A stretch of DNA of 64,000 nucleotides from Sabulicella glaciei (GCF_026183895.1 NZ_JAPFQI010000008.1:62001-126000), one strand, 5' to 3'; positions 31,401 through 40,361 are shown, counted from the first letter of the stretch. Program-made: numbers and translations. The notes: a model not told the origin generated them from the sequence alone.

Positions 31401-31470
31401 GGGCAGCGTTCCTGAAGGTTCTGGGCAGGTTCGGCGCGGGCGGCCCGCCGCCGCCCGGCCGGGTTGGGCG

Positions 31471-32040
31471 TCAGCCCTTGGCGCGCTCGATGTAGGACGC
31501 GTCCTCGGTGCGGACCACGATCCTCTCGCCGGCCGTGATGAAGGGCGGCACCATGGTCTTCACGCCGTTCACGAGGATGGCCGGCTTGTAGGAGGAGGAG
31601 GCGGTCTGCCCCTTCACCACCGGGTCGGCCTCGGCGATCTCGAGCGTCACCGTCTCGGGCAGGTCCATGGAAACGGGGTCGCCCTCGATCAGCCGCACGT
31701 TCACCGTCATGTTCTCCTGCAGGAAGGGCAGGCGGTCGCCGAGGATGGCGCCGGGAACCTGCGTCTGCTCGTAGGTCTCGGGATCCATGAGGACGAGGTT
31801 GTCGCCGTCGGCGTAGGAGTAGGTGAACTCCTTGTCCTCGGTCGTCAGGCGCTCGACCGTGTCGGCGGTGCGCCAGCGCTGATCCTTCTTGGCGCCCGTC
31901 TTGATGTTGCGCATCTCCACCTGGATCACTGCGGCGCCCTTGCCGGGGATCATGATGTTCTGCTTCAGGATGGTGTAGCGCTGGCCTTCGAACTCGATGA
32001 CCATGCCGGCACGCATCTGGTTGGCCTGCATCTTCGCCAT
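31471..32040 (-). CDS. efp: Elongation factor P
   Basis: Rescues ribosomes stalled at proline runs. 189 aa, three beta domains. Lys34 sits in the loop tip IPGKGAA, so this is the lysine type, modified in other bacteria by EpmA/EpmB. The frame is open to 32112 but the ATG at 32040 gives the standard N-terminus (KMQANQMRAGMVIEFEG). Functional link: several proteins in this window, such as the one at 34599-36644, have long Pro runs that would need it. Confidence 0.97.
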   Translation of the reverse strand: MAKMQANQMRAGMVIEFEGQRYTILKQNIMIPGKGAAVIQVEMRNIKTGAKKDQRWRTADTVERLTTEDKEFTYSYADGDNLVLMDPETYEQTQVPGAILGDRLPFLQENMTVNVRLIEGDPVSMDLPETVTLEIAEADPVVKGQTASSSYKPAILVNGVKTMVPPFITAGERIVVRTEDASYIERAKG

Positions 32041-32083
32041 GGGCGGCCGCCTTCGTCGCTGGTGAGGTTGATTGGGTGGCGGG

Positions 32084-32112
32084 GCATTACACGCGGGGGC
32101 GCGTTTGGGCAA
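32084..32112 (-). promoter_or_regulatory. Candidate efp promoter
   Basis: On the minus strand TTGCCC, 17 bases, TAATGC, ending 43 bases before the efp ATG. Spacing is ideal and the boxes are partial matches. Confidence 0.35.
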
Positions 32113-32123
32113 CCCGGACCCCC

Positions 32124-32152
32124 TTGCGGCGGCGCGCCGGGGCGTCTAGGGA
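32124..32152 (+). promoter_or_regulatory. Candidate tRNA-Thr promoter
   Basis: TTGCGG, 17 bases, TAGGGA, ending 11 bases before the tRNA. Spacing and position fit a promoter for the tRNA; the -10 is weak. Confidence 0.4.
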
Positions 32153-32163
32153 AGCGCCGGAGC

Positions 32164-32238
<75 letters not shown>

Positions 32239-32294
32239 TCCCCTTTGCCCAGCTTAGCGTAGTCTGCCCTCGGCGAGCCGTCGGGTCTGTCCCC

Positions 32295-33533
32295 TCACAT
32301 GACCAACGGGAAGCGGATGGTGATGCTGGTGCCGCGCTCCGGCGTCTCGAACTCGACCTCGCCCCCAAGCTGCCTGACCAGCTGGCCAAGGAGTTCGAGC
32401 CCCTGCCCGCCCCCCTCGGAATAGCGGGCCTTGCCCGGCACCGCCGACATGCCGCGGCCCTCGTCGGCGACGCTCAGCGCGGCCTCGGCGCGCGCCTCGT
32501 CGGCCACGAGGGTGACGCGCACGGCGCCGCCTTCCTGCCCGTCCGGATAGGCATACTTGGCCGCATTGGTGACAAGCTCGTTCGTGGCCAGTCCGACGGC
32601 GACGGCCTTGTCGAAGGGCAGCACGCATTCGTCCAGCACGGATTCGATGACGACCTTGCCTTCGAGGCTCAGTTCCAGGCTGCCCAGCAGGGCGCGCAGG
32701 TAGCCGGCAAGGTCGGTTCCCGTGCCATCGCCACGTCCACCGGCCTCCACCACGGAAAGGCGGTCCTGCGCCAGCGCGATCGCGGTGACGCGCTGCATCA
32801 GGCGCTCGAGCCGCGCCGCGCCGCGCGCGTCCTGCTCCGCGTTGGCCGCCCTGCGCTCGCGGGCCAGCATGGCCACCACCAGGGAAAGGTTGTTCTTGCT
32901 GCGGTGCTGCAGTTCGCGCAGCAGCACCACGCCCCGCTCGGTCCGCACGGCGGCCTCCGAGGCCGCGATCTCGCCCCGTTCGACCGCCTCCCGGCGCTGC
33001 AAGGCCCCTGCGATCAGCGCCGCCATCGCTTCCAGGAACTCGATGTCCGATTCGTCGAAATGCCCCGGCTCGTCACTGTCGGCCTCCAGCACGCCCCAGT
33101 TTACGCCGTCGAAGGTGACCGGGACGTTCAGCAGGCACACGATGCCGTGCTCGACCATCACGGGGTGGTCGCGGAACTCCGAATGGCCGCGGATGTCGTC
33201 GATTAGCACTGCCTGCCCCGTCTGGAGCGCCCGGCCCGAGGGCGAGGCCGGGTCGGAGCCGAAACGCGCCTTGCCCACGACGCCGGGCTGCCACCCGACG
33301 CCCGCTTCGACGAGAAGGTCGCCCTGGTCGACGCGGTAGCGCATCACCTTGGTGTGGCGAACGCCTGTTGCGCGGGCGATCTGCGCCACGGCGCGCTGCA
33401 GCAGCGGCCGCACCTCCAGGTCTTCCAGGGCGATCCGCCCGAAATCCCGCAGGATGCGCTGGTGCATGCGCAGGCGCCGCGCGCCGGGGCTGGATGGCTC
33501 GGGCTTGCCGCCCGGTGAAGCTTCCTTGGCCAT
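32295..33533 (-). CDS. GAF-domain sensor histidine kinase, HWE/HisKA_2 type
   Basis: 412 aa, no membrane segment, so cytoplasmic. Residues about 45-190 form a GAF sensor (GVLEADSDEPGHFDESDIEFLE at its end). Phospho-acceptor His is in ELQHRSKNNLSL near 215, the N box is ATNELVTNAAKYAYPDG, and GQGLELLGQLVRQLGG is the ATP lid region. No response regulator is adjacent, so its partner is elsewhere. HWE/HisKA_2 kinases in Alphaproteobacteria often act in light or general stress signalling; no cofactor can be named here. Confidence 0.92.
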   Translation of the reverse strand: MAKEASPGGKPEPSSPGARRLRMHQRILRDFGRIALEDLEVRPLLQRAVAQIARATGVRHTKVMRYRVDQGDLLVEAGVGWQPGVVGKARFGSDPASPSGRALQTGQAVLIDDIRGHSEFRDHPVMVEHGIVCLLNVPVTFDGVNWGVLEADSDEPGHFDESDIEFLEAMAALIAGALQRREAVERGEIAASEAAVRTERGVVLLRELQHRSKNNLSLVVAMLARERRAANAEQDARGAARLERLMQRVTAIALAQDRLSVVEAGGRGDGTGTDLAGYLRALLGSLELSLEGKVVIESVLDECVLPFDKAVAVGLATNELVTNAAKYAYPDGQEGGAVRVTLVADEARAEAALSVADEGRGMSAVPGKARYSEGGGQGLELLGQLVRQLGGEVEFETPERGTSITIRFPLVM

Positions 33534-33552
33534 GCCGGCTCAAACACACGAG

Positions 33553-33574
33553 GCCCGGGCGGGTTCGCCCGGGC
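33553..33574 (-). terminator. Hairpin after the TAXI receptor gene
   Basis: Nine perfect pairs (33553-33561 with 33566-33574, loop GGTT) start 11 bases beyond the receptor stop and end 19 bases before the kinase ATG. T content after it is low, so it may terminate partly or act as a processing barrier. Confidence 0.55.
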
Positions 33575-33585
33575 GGCGTCGCGCC

Positions 33586-34602
33586 TCAATAGCGCTGGGT
33601 GACCCGCGGCGTGGCACGCGCGTCGAAGCGGGTCCAGCCTGGCACCTCGGCGGCCAAGTTCACCTCGCGCCATTTCGGGTGGCGGGGCGGGCGTAGGAAT
33701 TCGTCGAAGCGCGACTGCAACGCCTCCACGAAGCGCGCGACCTTGCGGTGCCGCTCCGTGCCCGGCTGCCAGGCATAGACGGCCATCACTGCCCCCACCG
33801 CGATGGTTTCCGCCTCCGCCCCCTCCTGTACCAGCGTCGGATAGGCGGCATGGGTCAGGGTGGAGGGGAGGTAGGTTTCCATCAGCGCCGGCGTGGCGGG
33901 GATGGGCAGGAAGCGCAGGCCGGAATCGGCGGGAACCCCGGCGAAGATGCGCGCCGGGCTGCCGGCCACGAACATCATCGCTGCGATCTCCCCGGCCAGG
34001 AGCTTGGTCAGCGCCACGTCCTGCGTGTCGTGGGCGAGGCGCGGCTGGACGCGCAGCGCCTCGAAGACGAGCGAGGCGGTCATCGCCGTGCCCGATCCCG
34101 TCCCGTCCACGTTCACGACCTGTCCGGAAAGCTGCTCCATCGAGGTGATGCCTGCCCGCGCGAGGACGTGGATCTCCTCGTCGTAGAGCTTCGTGATGTA
34201 CTGGATCAGGTGGTCCACACCCGGCAGCAGCCGGTTCCGCCGCGCGAAGGCCAGCGCGTCGGACTGCACGATGCCGATGTCGATGCCGCGCAGCAGCATG
34301 ATGTCGTGGATGTTCTGGATCGAGCCCTTGCCGATGACAGGCACGATCCGCAGGTCGTCGCCGTCCAGCACCGCCGCGAGGTCGGCCGCGATGCGGACAT
34401 AGGTGCCGTCCACCCCGCCGGAGATGACGCCCACCGTCCCGGCATTGGCGCGCGCCGTCAGCGCGTTGATGTTCATGCTGCCGCCGGTCGGCCAGGGGCC
34501 CCCCGGCCCCCGGCTGGTGCCCTGCGCCAGGGCGGGCGCGGCAAGGGACGCGAAGACACCCCCCAGCAGGAAGCGGCGCGTGGCAGGGGTGGCGGGCTTC
34601 AT
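33586..34602 (-). CDS. TAXI-family TRAP transporter solute receptor
   Basis: 338 aa periplasmic receptor with a signal peptide (RRFLLGGVFASLAAPALA). VGVISGGVDGTYVRIAADLA, VPVIGKGSIQNIHDIMLLRGIDIGIVQSD, and VNVDGTGSGTAMTASLVFEAL are the TAXI family hallmarks (ligands in relatives are often glutamate or other small organic acids). No TRAP membrane subunits (dctQM or a fusion) are in the window, so it is an orphan receptor. The ATG overlaps the stop of the Pro/Ala-rich gene by four bases (ATGA). Confidence 0.92.
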   Translation of the reverse strand: MKPATPATRRFLLGGVFASLAAPALAQGTSRGPGGPWPTGGSMNINALTARANAGTVGVISGGVDGTYVRIAADLAAVLDGDDLRIVPVIGKGSIQNIHDIMLLRGIDIGIVQSDALAFARRNRLLPGVDHLIQYITKLYDEEIHVLARAGITSMEQLSGQVVNVDGTGSGTAMTASLVFEALRVQPRLAHDTQDVALTKLLAGEIAAMMFVAGSPARIFAGVPADSGLRFLPIPATPALMETYLPSTLTHAAYPTLVQEGAEAETIAVGAVMAVYAWQPGTERHRKVARFVEALQSRFDEFLRPPRHPKWREVNLAAEVPGWTRFDARATPRVTQRY

Positions 34603-36644
34603 CTCGTCTGGCTCTCCAATTCGCGGATCCGTGGCGCGGCCTCCGTCGCGCCCAGCTCGGCCGCGTGGCGGTACCAGCGCAGCGCCTGCGAGGCGTCCGG
34701 CTGCAGGCCGCGCGCGCCGCGCGCCTCGAGGAAGCGCTGGTCGTGCGTTTCGGCCAGCAGCAGGGCGGCCGGGGCGTTTCCGGCCTGGGCGGCGCGCTGC
34801 AGGAAGCGGCGCGCGCCGGAGATGTCGCCCTGCTCCAGCAATCCCTGGCCGCGACGCAGCATCAGCGCAACGACCTCCGGTGCGACGGTGGCGGCCTGCG
34901 CGGGGCGCGCAGCCTGCTCCCTTGGCGCGGGCGCCACGGGAGGGGCGGCGGCCGCGGCTGGAGCGGGCGTCGTGGCTGGCGCGGGCGTAGCGGGCGGTGC
35001 CGCCGTCACGGCCGGCGCAGGCATCGCGGCAGGGGCGGGGCTCGCCGCCGATTCTGGTGCCATCGCCGGTCGGGGAGCCGCGGCTGGCGCTGCCACCGGC
35101 GCGGGGGCCACCGCAGGCGCGGGGGTCGCAGCCGGCGCGGCAGTCAGGGCCGGCGCCATGGGCGCGGGGACAGGTGGCGGCGGGACCTCGGCTACCGCCG
35201 GCTCCCGCGGGATGGGTTCGGCCGCCGGAGAGGCAGGATCCGCCGGCCGGACGGCCAGAGCGGGTTCTTCCGGCAGCCTCTCCATGGGGCGCGCGGGCTG
35301 CGCCGCCTCGCGGGGGGCTTCGGCGGCCGGAGGGGTGGCCGGAGAATCGGCCAGGGCCGGCTCCTCGGGAATATGCTCCACGGGCCGCGCGACGGCCTGG
35401 GCAGGCGGTGCCGGCTGCGGGGTGGGCTGGGGCACCTCTGCGAGGGCCGGTTCCTCCGGCAGTGGCTCCATCGGCGGAGTTGGCGCTGCAGCGGCAGCCG
35501 GTGCGGCGGGAAGCGGAGGCACCTCGGCCAGCGCCGGCTCCTCGGGAATGGGTTCGGCTGGGATGGCCACGGTCGGGGCCGGCTCGGTCCTGGCCGGTGG
35601 CTCGAGCGTTCCCGCACGGGCAGGTTCCTCTGCCGCTGGCTCCGCCGGAGCGGGCAGCTTCGCCTTTGCCTCGGGGCGCACCCCTTCCTCCGGCGCGGGC
35701 CGCTTCACCGCCTGCACGGGCAGGGACGCCTCGGGCGCGGGCGGCGCGGACTCGGCCACCGAGACGGGCGCAATTTCAGGGACCGGGCCAGGCCGGGCGT
35801 CGCTGCTCGTCGCTTCCGAGATGGCGGCGAAGACCGAAGGCGACGGGCGCGGCGCGGATGTGTCTGGGGTCGCGGCCGCCTCCTCCGGACCCGCGCCCGG
35901 GGTGGGGCGCCGCAGCACCGTGTCGGTCAGGGCGGTCCAGCCCGCGGCCAGGAGGGCGGCCCCCTGCTGCTGGCCTTCCGGCAGGAGCGGCGTGCCACGC
36001 GTGGCTGCGTAAAGCCCGCCGCCACCCGCGACGAGGAGCACCGCGACGATCGGAAAGGCCAGGCGGTGGGAGCGCGCAGGAGGCGGCGACGCGGCCGGCG
36101 GCTGCGCTGCCGGTTCCGTCGCTTCGGTCGGGGATGTTTCCGGAGAGGCAGCGACCAGGATGGGCCGCGCATCCTCGACCCGGGCGATCTCCACACGTGG
36201 GGCCGCGCCGGGACGGGGCGCAGGCGCAAGCCCGGCGGGATGGACCAGCCGCCCGATCTCCTCCTCCCAGGGCAGGTCGGCCGGGATGGTGAGCGGCGGC
36301 TCCAGCGACATCGCCTGCTCGATCAGCGGCGCGAGCTGATAGGCGTCCATCTCGCCGAACAGGCGATGCGCGATGGGAAGGCAGCCGGGATAGGCCTCCG
36401 TGAAGCCGGTCTCGTCCAGGCGGTGGCGGAGGCGCTGGACCGCGTCCTCCGTCCAGCGCGGCGCCATCTCCAGCAACACCACGCCCCTGCCCGGCACAAC
36501 CGCGACCAAATCCACCCCCGCAGGCCCCCGCCGGGTCCCGCGCACGAGCAGGAACCCGGCCGAGGTCCATTGCGCGGGGGGAACTGCGTGACCCGACCTC
36601 GCAGGTTTGGGGCTTGGCGATCCTTGTTCGTGCAAGCCTTGCAT
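34599..36644 (-). CDS. Pro/Ala-rich membrane protein with EEPALAEVP repeats and Sel1-like end
   Basis: 681 aa in four parts. Residues 20-145 are a globular domain (FLLVRGTRRGPAGVDLVAVV, PRWTEDAVQRLRHRLDETGF). One membrane helix lies near 196-213. Residues 240-585 are disordered Pro/Ala-rich sequence with five imperfect copies of a P-E-E-P-A-L-A-E-V-P motif. Residues 590-681 look like Sel1/TPR repeats (GLLEQGDISGARRFLQRAAQAGN, ALRWYRHAAELGATEAAPRI). GAGGA precedes the ATG at 36644. Coupled to the TAXI receptor by a four-base overlap. Function unknown; periplasm-spanning scaffold is a guess. Confidence 0.82.
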   Translation of the reverse strand: MQGLHEQGSPSPKPARSGHAVPPAQWTSAGFLLVRGTRRGPAGVDLVAVVPGRGVVLLEMAPRWTEDAVQRLRHRLDETGFTEAYPGCLPIAHRLFGEMDAYQLAPLIEQAMSLEPPLTIPADLPWEEEIGRLVHPAGLAPAPRPGAAPRVEIARVEDARPILVAASPETSPTEATEPAAQPPAASPPPARSHRLAFPIVAVLLVAGGGGLYAATRGTPLLPEGQQQGAALLAAGWTALTDTVLRRPTPGAGPEEAAATPDTSAPRPSPSVFAAISEATSSDARPGPVPEIAPVSVAESAPPAPEASLPVQAVKRPAPEEGVRPEAKAKLPAPAEPAAEEPARAGTLEPPARTEPAPTVAIPAEPIPEEPALAEVPPLPAAPAAAAAPTPPMEPLPEEPALAEVPQPTPQPAPPAQAVARPVEHIPEEPALADSPATPPAAEAPREAAQPARPMERLPEEPALAVRPADPASPAAEPIPREPAVAEVPPPPVPAPMAPALTAAPAATPAPAVAPAPVAAPAAAPRPAMAPESAASPAPAAMPAPAVTAAPPATPAPATTPAPAAAAAPPVAPAPREQAARPAQAATVAPEVVALMLRRGQGLLEQGDISGARRFLQRAAQAGNAPAALLLAETHDQRFLEARGARGLQPDASQALRWYRHAAELGATEAAPRIRELESQTR
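35177..35558 (-). repeat. Five imperfect PEEPALAEVP-type repeats in a coding gene
   Basis: At residues 363, 392, 422, 454 and 475 of the 681-aa protein: versions of E-P-[IL]-P-E-E-P-A-L-A-E-V-P, spaced about 21-32 residues apart with Pro/Ala linkers. The first two are nearly identical; the last is EPIPREPAVAEVP. The period points to internal duplication. Confidence 0.8.
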
Positions 36645-36747
36645 TCCCGGTCCTCAACCGGAGCGGTTATAGCAACGGATGCCATTCCATCGCTAGTCAT
36701 ATGATGACAGAAGCGACACCCGGACGCCCGATCGTCGCCGCCGCGCC

Positions 36748-37203
36748 TCAATACATCTGCTTGTCCGGCCGCGCCGCCCATGCCTCGAAGCCCTGCCAAC
36801 CCTCCGCGGCCAGGATGCGGCGCATGGGCAGGCGACGCTGCTCCAGCGGGCGCGACACCTCCTCGTAGATGGCGGCGTCGTCGAAACCGATCCGCGCGGC
36901 CTCGGCGCGGCTGTTGCTGAAGACGATCTCCTTCACCCGCGCCCACCACGCGGCGCTGAGGCACATCGGGCACGGCTCGCAGCTCGTGTAGAGCGTCGCG
37001 CCGCTGAGGTCGTGCGTGCCTTCGCGCCGGCATGCGTCGCGAATCGCCACGATCTCGGCATGCAGGGTCGGATCGCGCCCCGGCACGACGTGATTCGCGC
37101 CCTCGCCCAGCACGGCACCTCCGCGCGCCACCACCGCGCCGAAAGGTCCGCCCGCGCTGCCAACCGCAAGCGCCAGGGCGCGTCGCATCATGTCCTCGTC
37201 CAT
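36748..37203 (-). CDS. Nucleoside deaminase, guanine-deaminase-like
   Basis: About 151 aa zinc deaminase of the CDA fold. Zinc and catalytic residues are His-Ala-Glu in TLHAEIVAIR and the two Cys of TSCEPCPMC. The DKQMY C-terminus and length resemble bacterial guanine deaminases (guanine to xanthine) more than tRNA adenosine deaminase TadA. I prefer the ATG at 37203 (MDEDMMRRALALA); an ATG at 37260 adds 19 residues. Neither has a good ribosome binding site. Divergent from the monooxygenase gene. Confidence 0.87.
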   Translation of the reverse strand: MDEDMMRRALALAVGSAGGPFGAVVARGGAVLGEGANHVVPGRDPTLHAEIVAIRDACRREGTHDLSGATLYTSCEPCPMCLSAAWWARVKEIVFSNSRAEAARIGFDDAAIYEEVSRPLEQRRLPMRRILAAEGWQGFEAWAARPDKQMY

Positions 37204-37267
37204 GCGGAGCAGGCTGGCCCAGCCGCGCGGGGGAAGCCAGCCCTCATCCACGGCCTCCATGACCGGA

Positions 37268-37283
37268 GTGACGGTACGGTCAC
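37268..37283. promoter_or_regulatory. Palindrome in the deaminase/monooxygenase divergent region
   Basis: GTGAC and GTCAC flank GGTACG (37268-37283), a 16-base near-palindrome upstream of both divergent genes. It is a plausible operator; no regulator is identified. Confidence 0.3.
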
Positions 37284-37377
37284 GATGCCGTGGGAAGGCG
37301 AACCGCCGTCTCCCCGCGCCCGTTCCCGCCGCACTCCAAGCGGGCAGAACTCGCGTGGTGGCCGCTCACGCCTGACG

Positions 37378-37402
37378 CCGGACCGGGTCGGGTCTGGTCC
37401 GG
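37378..37402. repeat. Inverted repeat CCGGACC-N11-GGTCCGG
   Basis: Seven-base perfect arms separated by 11 bases, 31 bases before the monooxygenase ATG. The spacing puts the arms about two helical turns apart, which fits a dimeric regulator. In a GC-rich genome this could also be chance. Confidence 0.35.
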
Positions 37403-37433
37403 CGCGGGGAAGCGTGGATAGTCTCGCGCATCC

Positions 37434-38429
37434 ATGCTTCCCCGCCTTTCCATCCTCGACCAATCCACCGTGGTCTCCGGCCGCACCCCCCGCGACGCGA
37501 TCGGGGAGACGCTGGCCCTCGCGCAGCTTGCCGACCGGCTGGGCTATGCTCGCTACTGGCTCGCCGAGCACCACAACAGCGCCAGCCATGCCGGCTCCGC
37601 GCCCGAGATCCTGATTGCCGCCATCGCCGCCACCACGCAGCGCATACGCATCGGCTCCGCCGGGGTGATGCTGCCGCATTACGCGGCGCTGAAGGTGGCC
37701 GAGCAGTTCCGCGCACTCGAGGCGATCGCGCCCGGCCGCATAGACCTCGGTGTCGGGCGCGCGCCCGGCAGCGACGGGCGCACGGCCTATGCGCTCAACC
37801 CCAACGCTGCGCAGGCGGCGGACGCGTTCCCCGCGCAGGTGCGCGACCTCCTCGGCTGGCTGGGCGACGGGCTGCCCGAGGGCCATCCGTTCCGCGAGGT
37901 GCGGGCGAGCCCCGCCGTCGCGACGCGGCCGGAAGTCTGGGTACTCGGCTCCAGCGACTACGGCGCGCAGCTCGCGGCGTATTTCGGCCTGCCCTACTGC
38001 TTCGCGCATTTCATCACGGAGGGGCGAGGTGCGGCGGAGGCGCTGCACCTCTACCGCGAAGGCTTCCGCGGCGAGCGCCCCCACGCCGGCATCGCCGTCT
38101 ATGCCCTGACGGCGGAAACTGAGGAGGAGGCGCAGCGCCTGTTCCTGCCGCGCGCCCTGTGGCGCCTCCATCGCGACCGCGGCCACTTCCCGCCCCTGCC
38201 CACCCTGGAGGAGGCGGAGGCGCATCCCTGGACGCAGGCCGAGCGCGACCGGATGGAAGCCATGCGCGCCCGAGCCTTGGTCGGCACGCCGGAGCGGGTG
38301 CGCGACCGCATCGCCGCCCTCGCCACCGAGATGGGCGCGCAGGAGGTGGCGGTGCTGACCCCCTGCCATGACGCCGAGGCGCGGCGGCGTTCCGTTTCCC
38401 TGCTGGCAGGAGCCTTCGGGCTGGGTTGA
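37434..38429 (+). CDS. Luciferase-like flavin monooxygenase (MsnO8-type)
   Basis: 331 aa TIM-barrel FMN-dependent oxidoreductase of the bacterial luciferase-like class. RLSILDQSTVVSG and RYWLAEHHNSASHAGSAPEILIAAIA, then RIGSAGVMLPHYAALKVAEQFR and GRIDLGVGRAPGSD, are landmarks of the MsnO8 subgroup. The C-terminal LVGTPERVRDRIAAL is also usual. Such enzymes oxidise organic substrates with reduced flavin; the substrate is unknown. It is 54 bases upstream of the exporter gene. Confidence 0.93.
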   Translation: MLPRLSILDQSTVVSGRTPRDAIGETLALAQLADRLGYARYWLAEHHNSASHAGSAPEILIAAIAATTQRIRIGSAGVMLPHYAALKVAEQFRALEAIAPGRIDLGVGRAPGSDGRTAYALNPNAAQAADAFPAQVRDLLGWLGDGLPEGHPFREVRASPAVATRPEVWVLGSSDYGAQLAAYFGLPYCFAHFITEGRGAAEALHLYREGFRGERPHAGIAVYALTAETEEEAQRLFLPRALWRLHRDRGHFPPLPTLEEAEAHPWTQAERDRMEAMRARALVGTPERVRDRIAALATEMGAQEVAVLTPCHDAEARRRSVSLLAGAFGLG

Positions 38430-38482
38430 CGCACCCCACCCCCGGGTGGACCGTCTCCGGCGAAACGTCCAGAATCCGGTCC

Positions 38483-39508
38483 ATGGCCCTTCCTGTCAGC
38501 GCCCCGGCGGCGCCGTCCTCTTCCCTGTCGCGCCTTCGTGAAATCGCGCCAGGGCTGCTTCTCTGCCTCGTCATCGCGGCCCTGTGCATCGTGATCCGCA
38601 ATGCGACCGGCATCGCGGCGCTGAATCCGGTCGTGCTCGCGCTCGCCGCCGGCATCGCCATCGGCGCCACGGTCGGGCGCCCGGCCTCGCTGAAGCCCGG
38701 CATCGCCTACGCGGTGAAGCCGCTGCTGCGCGCCGCCATCGTGCTGCTGGGCCTGCAGGTGACGCTGGGACAGCTGGCCGCGCTCGGCCCGGGCGCCCTG
38801 GCACTGGCGGTGGCGGTGGTGGCCCTCACCCTGCCCTTCACCATCTGGCTCGGCCGCGTGCTGGGGGTGGAGCCGGCGCTGTCGCAGCTGATCGGCACCG
38901 GCACGGCGATCTGCGGCGCGTCTGCCATCGTCGCGGCCAACCAGGTGGCGCGCGGCAAGGACGAGGACGTGACCTATGCCCTCGCCGTCATCACGCTTTG
39001 CGGCACGGCCTCGCTGATCCTGTTCCCGCTGCTGGGCGATCTCATGGGCATGTCGGAGCGCGCTTATGGGCTCTGGGCCGGTGCGGCGATCCATGAGGTG
39101 GTGCAGGCCGTGGGCGCGGCGGCGGCAGGCGGGCCGGAAGCCGCGCAATCCGGCACGGTGATGAAGCTGGCGCGCGTGTTCCTGCTGGCCCCAGCCGTGG
39201 TGGCGCTCGGCTGGTGGGTGGCGCGCGGCGGCACCGAGGCGGGCGCGGCCAAGGCCCCGGTGCCCTGGTTCGCCTTCGGCTTCCTGGCGCTGGTCGTGCT
39301 CGGCTCCACCGGCCTCGTGCCCGGGGCGGCGGTGGAGGCATCGCGCTTCGTCGTGCCGCTGATGCTCGCCGCTTCCGTGGCGGCGCTCGGCATTTCCACC
39401 GACCTCAAGGCGCTGAAGAAGCGCGGGGCGCGCCCGCTGCTGCTGGGCGTCGCCTCCACCGTGTTCATCGCCGTGCTGGCGCTGGCCGGCGTCGCGCTCG
39501 GGATCTAG
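38483..39508 (+). CDS. YeiH/UPF0324 family membrane transporter, putative sulfate exporter
   Basis: 341 aa, about ten membrane helices. Landmarks are GLLLCLVIAALCIVIR, VKPLLRAAIVLLGLQVTLGQL, GTGTAICGASAIVAANQV and the ISTDLKALKKRGARPLLLG end. The ATG at 38483 is my choice; an earlier TTG at 38426 overlaps the previous stop and adds 19 polar residues. Annotated sulfate export in this family is weakly supported. Its TAG stop shares the palindrome CTAG with the convergent gene. Confidence 0.9.
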   Translation: MALPVSAPAAPSSSLSRLREIAPGLLLCLVIAALCIVIRNATGIAALNPVVLALAAGIAIGATVGRPASLKPGIAYAVKPLLRAAIVLLGLQVTLGQLAALGPGALALAVAVVALTLPFTIWLGRVLGVEPALSQLIGTGTAICGASAIVAANQVARGKDEDVTYALAVITLCGTASLILFPLLGDLMGMSERAYGLWAGAAIHEVVQAVGAAAAGGPEAAQSGTVMKLARVFLLAPAVVALGWWVARGGTEAGAAKAPVPWFAFGFLALVVLGSTGLVPGAAVEASRFVVPLMLAASVAALGISTDLKALKKRGARPLLLGVASTVFIAVLALAGVALGI

Positions 39509-40308
39509 CTCTTTCCGGCGTAGGAGCGGCCCATCCCCTCGGCCGGGTCGGCCTGGGGGCCATAGGGCATGATGGGGTAGCGCAGCCCCGCCTTGGACAG
39601 GCCCATCAGCCCCTCGACCGCCGTGCGGAGGTCGGTGGGCGGGCAGGCCATCAGCATCTCGTCATCCGCGACGCCGCCATAGCGCCGCTCGGCATAGCAG
39701 GGGATGGACAGGCAGGCGGTGCGGTCGCGCAGGGCGCGTCCCCAGGAATCCGCGCAGGCGCTTTCCCCGGTCACGGAGAAATCGAAGCGGCGGTAGTTGC
39801 GCCACTGGAGTCCGTTGATGAACAGGATCATCTGCGCGGGGTTCGCGTAGAACAGGCAGATATCCGGCGGGTCGAGCCGCCCCGAGCGCAGCGGCGAGAC
39901 GACGAGGCCGTGATGCACCGGGGCGGCGCGCGGCATCTGCGCCTGGTGCGCCGCCGCAGCCTCCCGGTTCTCGAACCAGACACCCTCCATCTTACGACCC
40001 GAGAGGTAGAGGTCGGAAGGCTCGTTCAGCCCGATCACCCCGCCGCAATTGCTGAACTCGGGGACGTTGTCGTGGGTGATGCCCAGGGTGAAGCCGGCGA
40101 TGCGCGCCTGGGTGACGAGCTGGCAAGTAGAATAGCGGCGCCCAGGATTGGGCCGGCGCAGCCCCGGCACGGCGTCGAACTCGGCGGCATCGGTGAACAG
40201 CTTCATGCCGATGGGCAGGGTGCGAAGCTTCAGCAGGTCGGAAAGCTGCGCGGCGAGCTGGGTCAGCTCGGCCGCGCCCGGGCCCGCCGGGGCTGGGTTC
40301 GTGTCCAT
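39505..40308 (-). CDS. DUF169 family protein
   Basis: 267 aa, soluble. It has the DUF169 pattern: an N-terminal helix pair (LAAQLSDLLKLRTLPIGMKLF), CQLVTQAR, NCGGVIGL, a middle beta region ending GVADDEMLMACPP, and several conserved Cys (TACLSIPCYAERRYGG). Function unknown; relatives occur beside metal or cofactor genes. GAGGGAGGA precedes the ATG. The stop TAG overlaps the exporter's stop within CTAG. Confidence 0.9.
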   Translation of the reverse strand: MDTNPAPAGPGAAELTQLAAQLSDLLKLRTLPIGMKLFTDAAEFDAVPGLRRPNPGRRYSTCQLVTQARIAGFTLGITHDNVPEFSNCGGVIGLNEPSDLYLSGRKMEGVWFENREAAAAHQAQMPRAAPVHHGLVVSPLRSGRLDPPDICLFYANPAQMILFINGLQWRNYRRFDFSVTGESACADSWGRALRDRTACLSIPCYAERRYGGVADDEMLMACPPTDLRTAVEGLMGLSKAGLRYPIMPYGPQADPAEGMGRSYAGKS

Positions 40309-40361
40309 GGTGTCCTCCCTCGTTCTGCCGCCGATGCTAGGGCGACGAGACGGGATGCGCT

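Noticed and set aside
34599-36644. CRISPR or tandem DNA repeat in the Pro/Ala-rich gene
   Set aside because: Repeats are imperfect, vary in spacing and are in frame; they are protein-level repeats, not a CRISPR array.
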